From contig JANWWM010000028.1 of NCBI GenBank assembly GCA_025055975.1, positions 100,219-139,682 on the forward strand: 39,464 nucleotides of DNA. Reading direction: 5' to 3'. The notes under the pieces were generated by a model, which did no database searches, was not told the DNA's origin, and saw nothing but the letters and a program-made list of their open reading frames with translations. The translations under genes were made by a program, and so were the position numbers. This DNA is from Chloroherpetonaceae bacterium. GTDB taxonomy: Bacteria > Bacteroidota > Chlorobiia > Chlorobiales > Thermochlorobacteraceae. Shown here in pieces: positions 24,369 to 32,438 of the stretch (the first letter of the stretch is position 1; every line of letters starts with the position of its first letter).

Positions 24369-25445
24369 TTGAGTTCCGTCGTTTTCGATTCGGTTCAACG
24401 CTTGCCCCATCTTCTCGAATCGCATTCGCTCGCGTCGAACGTCGCGTTGCTTTTCGACCGCAATGGGCATCGGCTTTTTTGCGACGAAATTTCTCTTGCG
24501 CTCAAACGGGCGAAGATCGCGCATCGCGTCTTCGTCGCGCCCGCGGGCGAATCGGCGAAAAGTTTTCGCGTGGCGGAGCGGCTCTACGGCGAGTTCATCA
24601 AGAGCGGCGCGGATAGAAAAACGACGCTCGTCGCCATCGGTGGCGGCGCGATTGGCGACTTAGGCGGATTTTTGGCGGCAAGTTACTTGCGCGGCATTCC
24701 GCTCGTTCAAGTTCCCACCACGCTTCTTGCGATGGTCGATAGCGCCATCGGCGGCAAGGTCGCCATCAATCATCCGCTCGGCAAAAATATGATTGGCTTT
24801 TTCTACCTGCCCGTCTTCTCGCTCATCGATGGTCGCTTTCTTCAAACGCTTCCGAAACGCGACGTCTATTCGGGGCTTGCGGAAGCCTTGAAATACGCCC
24901 TGATTCAAGACGCGCCCTTTCTCGCCGAGTTTGAAACGCGCTTCGAGCGCGTCGCCTCGCTTGAACCTCTGGCGATTGAGCGCGTCATTCGCCGAAGCGT
25001 CCGAAACAAACTGCGCGTCGTCAAAGAAGACTTCAACGAAACGACGGGACGGCGCGCCATCTTGAACTTCGGGCATACCTTCGGACACGCCCTCGAAGCC
25101 CTAACCCGATACAACGCCTTTCGGCACGGCGAAGCGGTTTTAATCGGAATGCTGTGCGCCTCCGCCCTGTCCAAAAACTTGGGTTTTCTCGACGAAGAAT
25201 CCTTCGAGCGAATCGTCCGCGTCGTCAAACGCTTTCCGCTTCCGAAGCGGATTTTGAAGCGGCATTTTCTCGACCTCGATGAGCGCGCCATCGAGGCGGC
25301 GATGGCAAGCGACAAGAAAAAAGAGCGCGGCGCGATTCGCTTCGTTCTGCTCAAAAAAATCGGCGAAGCGTTTTTGAGCGCCGATCGCGTTCCGTCGAAA
25401 GAAATTCATCGCGCAACGCGGGAAGCCAAATCGCTCCTGAAATGA
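24369..25445 (+). CDS. aroB: 3-dehydroquinate synthase
   Basis: AroB turns DAHP into 3-dehydroquinate, the first ring of the shikimate pathway, using NAD+ and a divalent metal. The 358-residue protein contains AIGGGAIGDLGGFLAASYLR, the substrate/NAD core, then QVPTTLLAMVDSAIGGKVAI, KNMIGFF, the RAILNFGHTFGHALE metal site with its histidines, and HGEAVLIGM. No ATG fits the N-terminus, so the start is the TTG at 24369 (MSSVVFDSVQRL after initiation). It lies 12 nt after aroK, and the aroB stop overlaps the start of a small membrane peptide. Confidence 0.94.
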   Translation: MSSVVFDSVQRLPHLLESHSLASNVALLFDRNGHRLFCDEISLALKRAKIAHRVFVAPAGESAKSFRVAERLYGEFIKSGADRKTTLVAIGGGAIGDLGGFLAASYLRGIPLVQVPTTLLAMVDSAIGGKVAINHPLGKNMIGFFYLPVFSLIDGRFLQTLPKRDVYSGLAEALKYALIQDAPFLAEFETRFERVASLEPLAIERVIRRSVRNKLRVVKEDFNETTGRRAILNFGHTFGHALEALTRYNAFRHGEAVLIGMLCASALSKNLGFLDEESFERIVRVVKRFPLPKRILKRHFLDLDERAIEAAMASDKKKERGAIRFVLLKKIGEAFLSADRVPSKEIHRATREAKSLLK

Positions 25446-25561
25446 AACGAGAGACGTTCTACAAAATTCGCGCTTGGTTTTTTCGCATCGTGATTTTGCT
25501 CATCGTCGTTCAGATTTTCATCGCCATCGGCAAGTGGATTTGGAGTTCGTTTTTCTTTTAG
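25442..25561 (+). CDS. Small single-span membrane protein
   Basis: A 39-residue reading frame starts at an ATG that overlaps the aroB stop by 4 nt (ATGA), the same coupling seen between real genes in this window. The product has a basic N-terminus (MKRETFYKIRAWFFR) followed by one strongly hydrophobic segment (IVILLIVVQIFIAIG) and an aromatic end (KWIWSSFFF), with the character of a small inner-membrane protein. I recognise no family. The coupling and the sensible topology favour a real gene. Function cannot be stated. Confidence 0.55.
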   Translation: MKRETFYKIRAWFFRIVILLIVVQIFIAIGKWIWSSFFF

Positions 25562-25651
25562 CCTTCGGCGGCGCGTTTGGAACTATCCGCCACCCTGAAT
25601 TTTCATAACTTCGGCGAGCCAATTTTCGTCAATTCGCGCTTCGTTTGAGCC

Positions 25652-27874
25652 TTGACGCGCCAGATTCGTTCATATCGTTTGCCGCTCGCGCTTGCGCTCA
25701 TTTTCGCCTCGTGCGGGCGCGACGACGACAGTTTCATCGGCAAAGCCTATCACGACTTCACGGCGTTTTTCAACGCCTATTACAACGCCCGCGTCGAGTA
25801 TCAGCGCGGCGTCAAGGCGATCGAAGGCTCGCTCAAATACGACAAAGACGCGCCGCTTGAAATTTTCCCCTCGATTGAAAGCGCCGCGTCGGGACGTCAG
25901 TTTTTCGAGCGCGTCGTCAAGAAAGCCTCCATCGTGCTCACGGCTCATCCCGTTAGCAGTCTCGCCGACAACGCCTTGCTGTTGATGGGCAAAGCCTACT
26001 ACTACCTCAAAAGCCTTGAAGCCGCCGAGCGCAAATTCAAGGAAATCATCACGAACTATCCCGATGGCGACGTCGTCGACGAAGCGACCTTTTGGTATGG
26101 CAGAACGCTCGTTCAACTTCAACAAAGCGACGAAGCCAAGTCCGTTTTGGGTTCGGTCATCGCCTCCAAAAAGACGAGCGACGCGGTCAGAGCCGACGCA
26201 TATTTTTCGCTCGCCGAGCTTGCCATCAAAGAGGAGAAGTTTGAAGAAGCGGCGGACGAAATCGAGCGCGGCTTGCGCCTGACGAAAGACGACAACCTCA
26301 AATCGCGCGCCGCCTTCGCGCTCGCCAAGATCTACGACAGGCTCGGACGCTTCCGCGACGCCGCTCGCGCCTACCAAATCGTCATCGATTTAGACCCGCC
26401 CGTCTACGAAGTCCGCTACGCCGCCGAACTCAATTACGCCATCGACCTTCGCAAACAGGGCAAAATTCAAGAAGCTGAAAAACGCTTGCAACGCATGCTC
26501 GCCGACGACAAAAACTTCGTCAAGTTTGCCGAAATCCGCTACGAACTCGCCGAGTGCTACGTGTTGCAAGACCGCTTGGGCAAAGCCATTGAGCTTTACA
26601 TCGAGATCATTCGTCGCTCGAAAAAAACCGAGCCTTCCGCGAAGAGTTACTACCAACTCGGCAAAATCAAGCAAGAGATTTCGGCGGATTTCGAAATGGC
26701 GAGGGCGTTTTACGACAGCGCGCGAAACGAATTCTCGCAGGGCGAAATCAAGCGACTCTCGGAGGAAGCCTTTGAGCAGATGGACAAAATTTTAAGCCTC
26801 TACGACGAGCATAGCGTCATTGACAGCGTGCTCAAACTTGGCGTGCTGAAAGCGCTTCCGAAAGACGCGACGAAAACAGCCGACACGACGGCGACGCCAA
26901 AAAAAGACGACGAGACCGCTCCGCTCGCGCGACGTTCTCGCAAGGAATATCGCCGTAGCGTTACGCTCGCGTTGGGCGGAACCGACGCATTTGGCGAAAC
27001 CACAGGCTCGCAAAGCGAACGACGCCGACGACAACGCTTCTCGCTCGCCGCCGCCCGCGACACCGCAACCTTCGTCAAGTATCACAAGGATCTTTTGGAC
27101 AGAATGACGAGCATCGGCAACTTTTATCACCTTGCTCTTCCGATGCCCGACTCGGCGATTCTGTGGTATCAACGCGCGTTTCGCTACGCTTTCAACTCGA
27201 TTTTCGAACTCTCCGACTCCTTGAAGCGTCAGGTCGAGAACGTCAAAGCGCCGCTTCTGTTCGCGCTCGCCGACGTGTATCGCTCCATCAATCAAGACGA
27301 GAAAATGGACTCGCTTTATCGCGTCATTCTCGCCTCGTATCCCAACGCGCTCTACGCGAATCGCGTCCGCGAATACTATGGGTTGCCAATCGTCGAGGAA
27401 ACGCTCAAACCCGACAAAGCCCTCTACTTGCGCGCTTTCGCGTTCATCGACAGCGGTCGATACGACCTTGCGCTCAAAGCGCTTGATTCGCTCTACAAGC
27501 AATTTCCGTCGTCCGAGCTTCGTCCGAAAGCCTTGCTTGCAAGCGGATGCTTGCTCTACGAGAAGTTTTCGCGCCCCGATTCCGCGCTCGCGCAATACAA
27601 ACTTTTAGCCTCGCTTTATCCCGAATCCATTGAGGCGAAATCGATTGAGCCAACGCTTCAAGCCGAAAAAGCCCTGCGCGATTCGCTCGCCGCGCTTGCG
27701 GACACGACGCGCAAATCAGCCATGCCGAAAGCGACCGAAACGCCGCCGCAACCGCCGCCGCCAAGCCCCAAGCCTTCTGACGCGCCAATCGAGAAAGGCG
27801 ACGCGCTCAAACCCGAAGAATCGCCGAGCGAAGAACCGCGCAAAGAATCGGGCGAGACCGACGTCAAGAATTAG
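25652..27874 (+). CDS. Large TPR lipoprotein (SprE/PorW-like)
   Basis: The 740-residue protein starts with a lipoprotein signal; LIFASC places the lipidated cysteine at residue 21. AYHDFTAFFNAYYNARVEY follows, resembling the conserved N-terminal segment of gliding/type IX secretion lipoproteins SprE and PorW. Residues about 80-420 are tetratricopeptide repeats (for example ADNALLLMGKAYYYLKSLEAAE and ADAYFSLAELAIKEEKFEEAA, cited in part). A basic low-complexity region near 430-475 is followed by more TPRs, and a Pro/Glu/Lys-rich tail ends the protein. The start is a TTG at 25652; a second TTG at 25679 would also leave an intact lipobox. An outer-membrane assembly or secretion role is inferred from the family. 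It converges with the acyl-CoA dehydrogenase gene, 18 nt apart. Confidence 0.8.
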   Translation: MTRQIRSYRLPLALALIFASCGRDDDSFIGKAYHDFTAFFNAYYNARVEYQRGVKAIEGSLKYDKDAPLEIFPSIESAASGRQFFERVVKKASIVLTAHPVSSLADNALLLMGKAYYYLKSLEAAERKFKEIITNYPDGDVVDEATFWYGRTLVQLQQSDEAKSVLGSVIASKKTSDAVRADAYFSLAELAIKEEKFEEAADEIERGLRLTKDDNLKSRAAFALAKIYDRLGRFRDAARAYQIVIDLDPPVYEVRYAAELNYAIDLRKQGKIQEAEKRLQRMLADDKNFVKFAEIRYELAECYVLQDRLGKAIELYIEIIRRSKKTEPSAKSYYQLGKIKQEISADFEMARAFYDSARNEFSQGEIKRLSEEAFEQMDKILSLYDEHSVIDSVLKLGVLKALPKDATKTADTTATPKKDDETAPLARRSRKEYRRSVTLALGGTDAFGETTGSQSERRRRQRFSLAAARDTATFVKYHKDLLDRMTSIGNFYHLALPMPDSAILWYQRAFRYAFNSIFELSDSLKRQVENVKAPLLFALADVYRSINQDEKMDSLYRVILASYPNALYANRVREYYGLPIVEETLKPDKALYLRAFAFIDSGRYDLALKALDSLYKQFPSSELRPKALLASGCLLYEKFSRPDSALAQYKLLASLYPESIEAKSIEPTLQAEKALRDSLAALADTTRKSAMPKATETPPQPPPPSPKPSDAPIEKGDALKPEESPSEEPRKESGETDVKN

Positions 27875-27892
27875 CGCGGCGGGCTTTGTTTG

Positions 27893-29047
27893 TCAGGCTC
27901 GGAGCAAATCGCGGGCGATGACGATGCGCTGCACTTCCGACGTGCCTTCGTAAATCTCCGTGATTTTCGCGTCGCGCAAGTAGCGCTCGACTTCATATTC
28001 CTGCACGTAGCCGTATCCGCCGTGAATTTGAATCGCCTCCAACGCGGCTTTGACGGCAAGGCGAGACGCGAAAAGTTTTGCCATGCCCGCCTGACGCGAA
28101 TACTTCATTCCTTGGTCTTTCATCCACGCGGCTTGGAGCGCGAGCAATCGCGCGGCATCGAGTTCCGTCGCCATGTCCGCCAGTTTCATCTGAATGGCTT
28201 GGTGCTCGATGATCATTTTGCCGAAGGAGCGTCGCTCTTTGGCGTATTTGAGGGCGCGCTCAAACGAGGCGGCGGCGATGCCCAAGGCTTGCGCGGCGAT
28301 GCCAATGCGACCGCCATCCAAACTGCGCATCGCAATCTTGAACCCTTCGCCTTCGGGACCAAGCATATTCTCGGCGGGAACGCGGCAATCCGTGAAGCCA
28401 ATTGAACACGTGTCGCTTGAACGAATGCCGAGTTTCTTTTCCTTCTTCAAAATTTCAAACCCAGGCGTTCCGCGCTCGACGAGGAAGCAAGAAATGCCGT
28501 GCGCCTTTTTTTCTTTGTTCGTCATAGCGAAGACGAGATAGACTTCGCTCGTCGTGCCGTTGGTGATCCAGTTCTTCGTGCCGTTGAGAACATAGTGATT
28601 GCCATCGCGGACGGCGGTCGTGGTTTGCGCGGTCGCGTCGCTTCCCGCGTTGGGTTCGGAGAGGCAAAACGCGCCGATATACATCTTGCCGTCTTTGACG
28701 CCCTTCGCCAGCGGACGCAAGTACTTTTCCTTCTGTTCGGGCGTGCCGTATTCGTTAATGCCCCAGCAGACGAGGGAGTTGTTGACGGACATAATCACGC
28801 CGACGGAAGCATCGACTTTGGAAATTTCCTCCATCGCCAAGACATAACTAATCGTATCCATTCCCGCGCCGTCGTATTCGGGCGGAACCATCATTCCGAG
28901 GAAGCCAAGCTCGCCAAGTTTGCGGACGATTTCGTAGGGGAACTCTTCCGTTTCGTCGCGCTCGATGGCGTCTTTGATTTCGTTTTGCGCGAAATCGCGG
29001 GCGGCTTGTTGAATCATCAGATGTTCTTCGGTGAGCGTGAAATTCAT
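27893..29047 (-). CDS. Acyl-CoA dehydrogenase (short-chain/butyryl-CoA type)
   Basis: This FAD enzyme introduces the alpha-beta double bond in acyl-CoA during beta-oxidation or branched-chain amino-acid breakdown. With the ATG at 29047 it has 384 residues beginning MNFTLTEEHLMIQQAARDFA. The FAD-site stretches CLSEPNAGSD and WITNG are present. The catalytic base is E367 in IYEGTSEVQR, the position used by short- and medium-chain dehydrogenases. IHGGYGYVQEYEVER is the conserved C-terminal helix. A candidate promoter lies 46-77 nt upstream. No electron-transfer flavoprotein gene is in view. The enzyme indicates acyl-CoA catabolism, unusual for strictly autotrophic green sulfur bacteria. Confidence 0.95.
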   Translation of the reverse strand: MNFTLTEEHLMIQQAARDFAQNEIKDAIERDETEEFPYEIVRKLGELGFLGMMVPPEYDGAGMDTISYVLAMEEISKVDASVGVIMSVNNSLVCWGINEYGTPEQKEKYLRPLAKGVKDGKMYIGAFCLSEPNAGSDATAQTTTAVRDGNHYVLNGTKNWITNGTTSEVYLVFAMTNKEKKAHGISCFLVERGTPGFEILKKEKKLGIRSSDTCSIGFTDCRVPAENMLGPEGEGFKIAMRSLDGGRIGIAAQALGIAAASFERALKYAKERRSFGKMIIEHQAIQMKLADMATELDAARLLALQAAWMKDQGMKYSRQAGMAKLFASRLAVKAALEAIQIHGGYGYVQEYEVERYLRDAKITEIYEGTSEVQRIVIARDLLRA

Positions 29048-29092
29048 TGTCGTAGAAATTGAAAGATGAACGAAAACTTCAAGTTTGCTTCG

Positions 29093-29124
29093 TGAAGATA
29101 GACGTTGAGGGCGGAAAGCGAAAA
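29093..29124 (-). promoter_or_regulatory. Putative promoter of the acyl-CoA dehydrogenase gene
   Basis: Reading the minus strand, TTTT (29124-29121), a 20-nt gap and TATCTTCA (29100-29093) precede the ATG at 29047. The -7-like element equals that of the FNR and PorV-type genes in six to seven of eight positions. Confidence 0.33.
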
Positions 29125-29125
29125 C

Positions 29126-29155
29126 GAAAAAGCCCGCTCGACCGAGCGGACTTTT
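29126..29155 (-). terminator. Intrinsic terminator after the nine-haem cytochrome gene
   Basis: On the minus strand AGTCCGCTC pairs with GAGCGGGCT (plus positions 29144-29152 and 29131-29139; one G-U pair) around GGTC. TTTTT follows at 29130-29126. It lies 25 nt after the cytochrome stop. Confidence 0.88.
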
Positions 29156-29176
29156 CAAACTTTGTTGCGGCGAAGC

Positions 29177-30958
29177 TCATCTTGCGCGCAGGTTCGAGAC
29201 GCTCGCGCCAAGCGAGAGAATGAGCGCGCCCACGATAACGCCCACGACGATGAAAACGCGCGTTCTGCCGTTGGCTTCCTCTTCGCGTTTGGCGATGAGA
29301 GCCTCCGTCGAGTCGCGCAGCGCGAGGGCTTCGCTCAACTTTTCCTCCAAAATCGTGGAGCGGACGACGTGATGCAGCGTTCCCGCTTCGTTTGCCTTCG
29401 TTCCGAATTCTTCCAAGAAGGCTTTTTCGGGCTTCATATAGTCGCCTTTCTTTTCGCGCGCTTCCACGAATTCGAGCGCTTTTTTGTAAGTCTTTTCGAG
29501 GCTCGTGAGGTAAAGATTGTCTTTCGTGGCGCTGCCGAGCGCGCGCAAGTTGGCGTGATAGCGACGCATCGCTTGCGCGTAGTCCATAATTTCCGCCATC
29601 GCGCCAAGCGTGTCGCCAAGAGTTTTGAGTTCGGCGAGCTTCGCGGGCGACGCATATCGCAGAATCGCGGGCGCGACCTTGATGGCGTTGAGCGTGTCTT
29701 GTTTCGTGTCGAGTTTCAAATCGTATTTCGCCTTGCGGAAGAAAAACGAGGCGATGTTGAGCGAATCGCGTTTCGTTTCGAGCGGCGCGGCTTTGTAAAG
29801 AATGCCCGCGTAAAAGCCTTGTTGCGTGGCGAATCGGATGGAATCGTCTTCGGTTTTGAGTTCTCCCGCCACGAGCGAAACGAGGTTAAAATCGTTCAGG
29901 AGATTTTGCGCATCGACGAGATACGCAGGCGCTTCGGGAACGTTGGCGTTATGGCAGTTAGCGCACTGCGCTCCATCGTGCGCGCCGACTTTGTCGTGTC
30001 CCCAGTTGGCGATGGCGTGCCCGTTAGGCGAGCCGTGACAACTAATGCAGCCGGGCATATTGTTGGCGGCGTAAGCGGCTTCGTGCGGTCCAGCATGGAA
30101 GGCGGCGGCAACGGCGCCGTGACACGTGTTGCACGCTTCTTTGACCGACGAGACTCCCGACGGATAATCGCCGTGATTGCTATGACAGCCGTTGCATGTG
30201 GGCGCGCCGACCGCGTTCTTGACGTAAATCGAGTGGGCGTGAACGCTTTGCATATACGCGGCGGTGTGGTCTTCAAAGGACTTGCCCTTCTTTTCGAGCG
30301 AGGGCGCGATGTAGGATTCGTTGCTGTGGCAGGAGCCGCACATCGTAGCGATGTTCTTGACGTAGGTTAGAGAAGCGACTTGCGAGCCTTTCATCGCGCC
30401 GTGCGCCCCGTGGCAATCGACGCAACTGGCGGATTTGTCGTTGCCTTCCTTGAAGAGCGCGCGTCCGTGCCCGCTCCCCATATATTCCGCCGTGATTCCG
30501 ACGACGGGCTCTTTGGAGAGACGGTAAGTTTCCATCTTCGCGGGATTTTCGTGGCACGAGCCGCACCATTGAACTTGGTCTTTGCGCGAGGCTTTGCCGA
30601 TGAACTTCTGCACGTTGCCCTTCGCGTCTTTGAGGTCGACGTGCGCTTGTTTCCAATTTGCCATCGTGATGGACGGGTCGGGATTGCCGCCGTGGCAGCC
30701 AACGCAGGAAACGCCCGCGTTGTGATGCGTGTCCATCGCCCAAGTTCCTTCCATCACTTGCGCGTTGCCCGACAGTTGCGAGTGGCACTTGAAACATCCG
30801 CTTTCGTCTTTGAGCGCGACGGGTTTGACGTCTTCGGGTTTTGCGCTCGCGGGAAGGTTGTCGCCGAAAGCGAGTTTTTCGCCGAACATCGCGTAGCCAA
30901 ACGCGCCGAAGAACAATGCGAGAGCGAAGATGGAAAGACGCGCGTGAAGTGCGTTCAT
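29177..30958 (-). CDS. Membrane-anchored nine-haem c-type cytochrome
   Basis: The 593-residue protein has an N-terminal signal/anchor (FALALFFGAFGYAMFG) and nine CxxCH haem sites at residues 55, 85, 132, 179, 207, 255, 276, 304 and 332. Further histidines nearby (DTHHN, SGHGRA, QSVHAHS, GPHEA) could serve as distal ligands, so low-potential bis-histidine haems are likely. Residues about 345-560 contain no haem motif and are largely helical. A C-terminal membrane span (VFIVVGVIVGALILSLGA) ends the protein. The topology suggests a periplasmic electron carrier held to the membrane. Family resemblance is to the cytochrome c3/NrfB-like multihaem proteins; no quinol oxidase or reductase gene is adjacent, so its partner is unknown. 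It is transcribed alone, with its own promoter candidate and terminator. Confidence 0.9.
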   Translation of the reverse strand: MNALHARLSIFALALFFGAFGYAMFGEKLAFGDNLPASAKPEDVKPVALKDESGCFKCHSQLSGNAQVMEGTWAMDTHHNAGVSCVGCHGGNPDPSITMANWKQAHVDLKDAKGNVQKFIGKASRKDQVQWCGSCHENPAKMETYRLSKEPVVGITAEYMGSGHGRALFKEGNDKSASCVDCHGAHGAMKGSQVASLTYVKNIATMCGSCHSNESYIAPSLEKKGKSFEDHTAAYMQSVHAHSIYVKNAVGAPTCNGCHSNHGDYPSGVSSVKEACNTCHGAVAAAFHAGPHEAAYAANNMPGCISCHGSPNGHAIANWGHDKVGAHDGAQCANCHNANVPEAPAYLVDAQNLLNDFNLVSLVAGELKTEDDSIRFATQQGFYAGILYKAAPLETKRDSLNIASFFFRKAKYDLKLDTKQDTLNAIKVAPAILRYASPAKLAELKTLGDTLGAMAEIMDYAQAMRRYHANLRALGSATKDNLYLTSLEKTYKKALEFVEAREKKGDYMKPEKAFLEEFGTKANEAGTLHHVVRSTILEEKLSEALALRDSTEALIAKREEEANGRTRVFIVVGVIVGALILSLGASVSNLRAR

Positions 30959-31075
30959 TGCTGATTAGCCGATTTGTCAGGTTGAGCGAAGTTGCGTCGA
31001 TGCGACTTGGGTTGCCCCGCTTTTGCAAACCAACTTGGCTTGCGTTTCCGTTTCAAAGCGGAGCGATTTTGGCGC

Positions 31076-31107
31076 GAAAGTTAGGCTCGCGGGCGAAATG
31101 CGCCAAA
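31076..31107 (-). promoter_or_regulatory. Putative promoter of the nine-haem cytochrome gene
   Basis: On the minus strand TTTG (31107-31104), exactly 20 nt, then TAACTTTC (31083-31076). This matches TTTG-N20-TAnnTTTG except for the last base and is the best full pair in the window. It lies about 117 nt upstream of the ATG at 30958. No other feature was seen in this 162-bp gap. Confidence 0.45.
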
Positions 31108-31120
31108 CGAGCGTCGCCAA

Positions 31121-31528
31121 TCACCGTTCCGAGACCTTCTCCAAAAATTCTTTGGGCGGTCGGGTGGGCTTGCCGCTCTTGCCAACGAAGGCGTGAATCG
31201 TGTAGCCCGAAAAAAGTTTCTGACGAGAGACCTTCTCGAAAGCGTCGTAAGCGAGCGTTACGCGCACGTTTTCAAGCTTCTCGATGCGCGTGTGGATTTC
31301 GATTTCGTCGTCGTATCGGGCGGGGGCGAAGTAATCCAAGTGCGCGGACACGACGGGAAGCGTTATGCCGAGCGCTTCGAGCGCTTTGTAGGCAAAGCCG
31401 CATTCGCGCAGGAGTTCGTTGCGCGCCGCTTCGATGAACTCGAAGTATCGCCCATAATAGACGACGCCCATTTGGTCGGTGTGGGCGTAAATGACGCGGA
31501 CGACGTGGGTGAAAACGCGAGACGGCAT
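31121..31528 (-). CDS. Acyl-CoA thioesterase, YbgC/FadM (4HBT) family
   Basis: This single hot-dog-fold thioesterase has 135 residues. The N-terminal signature AHTDQMGVVYYGRYFEFIE places the catalytic aspartate at D18, followed by AARNELLRE on the central helix. Members hydrolyse short acyl-CoA or acyl-ACP thioesters; in some bacteria the gene belongs to the Tol-Pal cluster, which is not present here. The start ATG at 31528 gives MPSRVFTHVVRV; the same frame stays open upstream but there runs through the DHH gene antisense to its frame. The DHH gene ends 5 nt upstream, so the two are cotranscribed. The substrate is not predictable. Confidence 0.92.
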   Translation of the reverse strand: MPSRVFTHVVRVIYAHTDQMGVVYYGRYFEFIEAARNELLRECGFAYKALEALGITLPVVSAHLDYFAPARYDDEIEIHTRIEKLENVRVTLAYDAFEKVSRQKLFSGYTIHAFVGKSGKPTRPPKEFLEKVSER

Positions 31529-31533
31529 CGGAT

Positions 31534-32415
31534 TCAGCGCGTCAGATAGCCGAGCATCTCCTTGATGATTCGGTCGGCTTCTTCGGCTTTGACCTTCGTG
31601 CTGCCGACGGTTTTGTGCCCGCCGCCGCCGTATTTCTTCATCAGTTCCCCGACATTGATGTTCGCGGTTCTGTTGAAGATGTTGTAGCCCACGCCGATGG
31701 AGACGTAGCCCGGTCGCTCGCGGTCGTTGGTGATGCGCATCGAAAGGTTCGTCGCCGCTTGGAAGGCATACACGTAGTAGCGATTGCCGTTTGGCAGGTT
31801 CTCGTAACTGCGCAGGTCGGTGATGAGCACGTTTTTCTCGATGCGCGAATGGCTCTGGACGGCTTGGCGAAAGAGAAAATCTTGCTCTTTGAACTTGGCG
31901 ACTTTCTCTTTGACCATCGCGTCGTTCATAATTTCGGGAAGGGTTTTGTCTTTGAGCAAATTGACGAGATGTTGCCAATACGGCTCGTCTTCGTGAAACT
32001 TGCCGTCGATGGTCATGGAAAGCAAGAGGTAGCCCGTCGGGTCGAGCACCTCGTTGTAGGTTAGGTCGGCGGAGTCGATTCTGTCGGTTTCGCGCAGCAG
32101 CTCGTCGTATTTGACGAGTTGCGGAAATTTCGGAAGGTAGTAATCATAAACGACGCGCGCGGCGGAAGGAGCGGCTTTGAACGCACCCTTGAACTCTTTT
32201 GGTCGCACGTTGGCGACGTGGTGATCGAACCACATTCCGCAGCGCTTGTCGTAAGGCAGGTTGGTGATGATGTCGTTGGAGTTTATCTCGACCTCGCCAT
32301 CTTGAACGAACTTGGGTTCTACGAAACGTATCTTGTCAATGTCCTCCGTGTTTTTGAGAATGACTGCGCAGACGATGCCGTCCAGATCGGCGCGGGTAAG
32401 AACATTCCATTTCAT
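31534..32415 (-). CDS. DHH/DHHA1-family phosphoesterase
   Basis: The 293-residue protein belongs to the DHH superfamily of phosphoesterases (exopolyphosphatase, nanoRNase, cyclic-dinucleotide phosphodiesterase). The DHH motif is at residues 64-66 (WFDHHVAN). The C-terminal DHHA1 substrate motif GGGGHK is at 263-268. The first metal-binding motif, usually HxxPDxDxxG, reads TRADLDG (7-13), so the early histidine is missing while both aspartates remain. A second aspartate region is RETDRIDSADLTY (108-120). The cytoplasmic role could be oligoribonucleotide or c-di-AMP/pAp breakdown; the motifs do not decide. It sits between the HD-GYP regulator and the thioesterase on the same strand. Confidence 0.85.
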   Translation of the reverse strand: MKWNVLTRADLDGIVCAVILKNTEDIDKIRFVEPKFVQDGEVEINSNDIITNLPYDKRCGMWFDHHVANVRPKEFKGAFKAAPSAARVVYDYYLPKFPQLVKYDELLRETDRIDSADLTYNEVLDPTGYLLLSMTIDGKFHEDEPYWQHLVNLLKDKTLPEIMNDAMVKEKVAKFKEQDFLFRQAVQSHSRIEKNVLITDLRSYENLPNGNRYYVYAFQAATNLSMRITNDRERPGYVSIGVGYNIFNRTANINVGELMKKYGGGGHKTVGSTKVKAEEADRIIKEMLGYLTR

Positions 32416-32438
32416 TCAGGTTGAGCGTCCTCCGTCGT

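Noticed and set aside
31121-31978. Minus-strand frame of 285 residues extending the thioesterase upstream
   Set aside because: The extension is low-complexity Arg/Gln-rich sequence overlapping the DHH gene in another frame. The 4HBT family begins at the ATG at 31528.
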